Assembly (NCBI RefSeq): GCF_001839655.2
Contig: NZ_CP056087.1
Location: forward strand, 5,012,638 to 5,076,637
Length of the DNA: 64,000 nucleotides
Origin: Pseudomonas argentinensis
GTDB lineage: Bacteria > Pseudomonadota > Gammaproteobacteria > Pseudomonadales > Pseudomonadaceae
Reading direction: 5' to 3'
Shown one piece after another: positions 63,677 through 64,000 of the stretch (positions within the stretch are counted from its first letter, which is position 1; each line of letters opens with the position of its first letter). The notes under the pieces were generated by a model. It did not search any database, was not told where the DNA came from, and worked only from the letters and a program-made list of their open reading frames with translations. A program made the position numbers and the translations under genes.

Positions 63677-64000
63677 TCAGTCAACCGCATACCCAAGCAC
63701 CCGTGGCAACCACAGGGCGATTTCCGGGAAGACCGCGACCAGCACCAGGGCGCAGCCCATCACCAGGACGAACAGCAGGGCCCAGCCGATGGTTTGCTCC
63801 AGGCGAATCTTCGCCACTTCGGTGGTGACCATCAGGTTGATGGCCACCGGCGGGGTGAACTGACCGATGGCGATGTTCATGGCCAGCAGTATGCCGAACC
63901 ACACCGGGTTCCAGCCGAAGTGCTGCATCACCGGAATCAGGATCGGCATCAGGATCAGGTAGATGGAGATGGCGTCGAGCAGCATGCCGGCCAGCAGTAC
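63677..64000 (-). CDS. TRAP transporter large permease, DctM type (5' end cut by window)
   Basis: The frame is open to the window end and covers the last 107 residues of a DctM-family permease: LLAGMLLDAISIYLILMPIL, then FTPPVAINLMVTTEVAKI, the conserved late loop of this family, and a final membrane span ending LGYAVD. DctM is the channel of a TRAP system driven by ion gradients. The rest of the operon lies outside the window, so its link with the orphan receptor at 38978 cannot be judged. The spacer 63569-63676 shows nothing notable. Confidence 0.87.
   Translation of the reverse strand, partial: VLLAGMLLDAISIYLILMPILIPVMQHFGWNPVWFGILLAMNIAIGQFTPPVAINLMVTTEVAKIRLEQTIGWALLFVLVMGCALVLVAVFPEIALWLPRVLGYAVD

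Overview
The window is a high-GC gammaproteobacterial chromosome segment that reads throughout as Pseudomonas. Support comes from gene content and order (lptD-surA-pdxA-rsmA-apaG-apaH-glpE; prkA-yeaH-spoVR; cca/folK/folB/plsY/tsaD; rpsU-dnaG-rpoD; cstA, mapZ, radA, mscL), from protein sequences close to those remembered for P. aeruginosa, and from Pseudomonas-type REP repeats. The species cannot be named from the sequence alone. No tRNA, rRNA, CRISPR array or prophage was recognised.

Layout. 1-7.8 kb: outer-membrane assembly and housekeeping genes on the + strand (lptD is cut by the window start). 8.3-13.1 kb: the stationary-phase prkA-yeaH-spoVR operon behind a long structured leader. 13.4-17.4 kb: cca, folate genes, plsY and tsaD. 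17.6-21.8 kb: the macromolecular-synthesis operon rpsU-dnaG-rpoD. 22-27.7 kb: a CobW-family GTPase, ybdD-cstA, and a divergent cache-type histidine kinase/NarL-type regulator pair that probably controls cstA. 27.8-34.6 kb: mapZ, a small uncatalogued ORF, radA, a GNAT enzyme, two YdcH-like proteins, mscL, a TerC/CBS protein and a ferredoxin reductase. 35-40 kb: a sugar-acid catabolic pair with its LysR regulator, and an orphan TRAP receptor. 40.3-47 kb: rlmG, then a six-gene LacI/ABC transporter/phosphodiesterase operon. 47.3-53.9 kb: a toxin-antitoxin pair, a TldD/PmbA pair, a PheC-like protein, and a NIT-domain protein paired with a chemoreceptor that has no ligand domain of its own. 54.2-57.1 kb: a cyanide-insensitive oxidase operon (cioAB plus a DUF2474 protein) with a distant perfect Anr box. 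57.3-63.6 kb: a TonB receptor and a fecI-fecR-fecA iron-signalling cluster with a Fur box. 63.7-64 kb: the end of a TRAP permease.

Two features stand out. First, the intergenic spaces carry several families of palindromic elements. These are heptad-periodic hairpins (four copies), MITE-like elements with terminal inverted repeats (one sits exactly between apaG and apaH with a TAA duplication), REPs and a dispersed GTAGGGCGGACC repeat. Several of them supply stop codons, start regions or leader structures to genes. Second, twelve single-base indels, all in short G/C runs or beside them, break five genes between 54.4 and 63.5 kb. The preceding 54 kb has none. This points to a local sequence-quality problem or very recent decay, and cioA, cioB, fecA, fecR and fecI should be read with that in mind.
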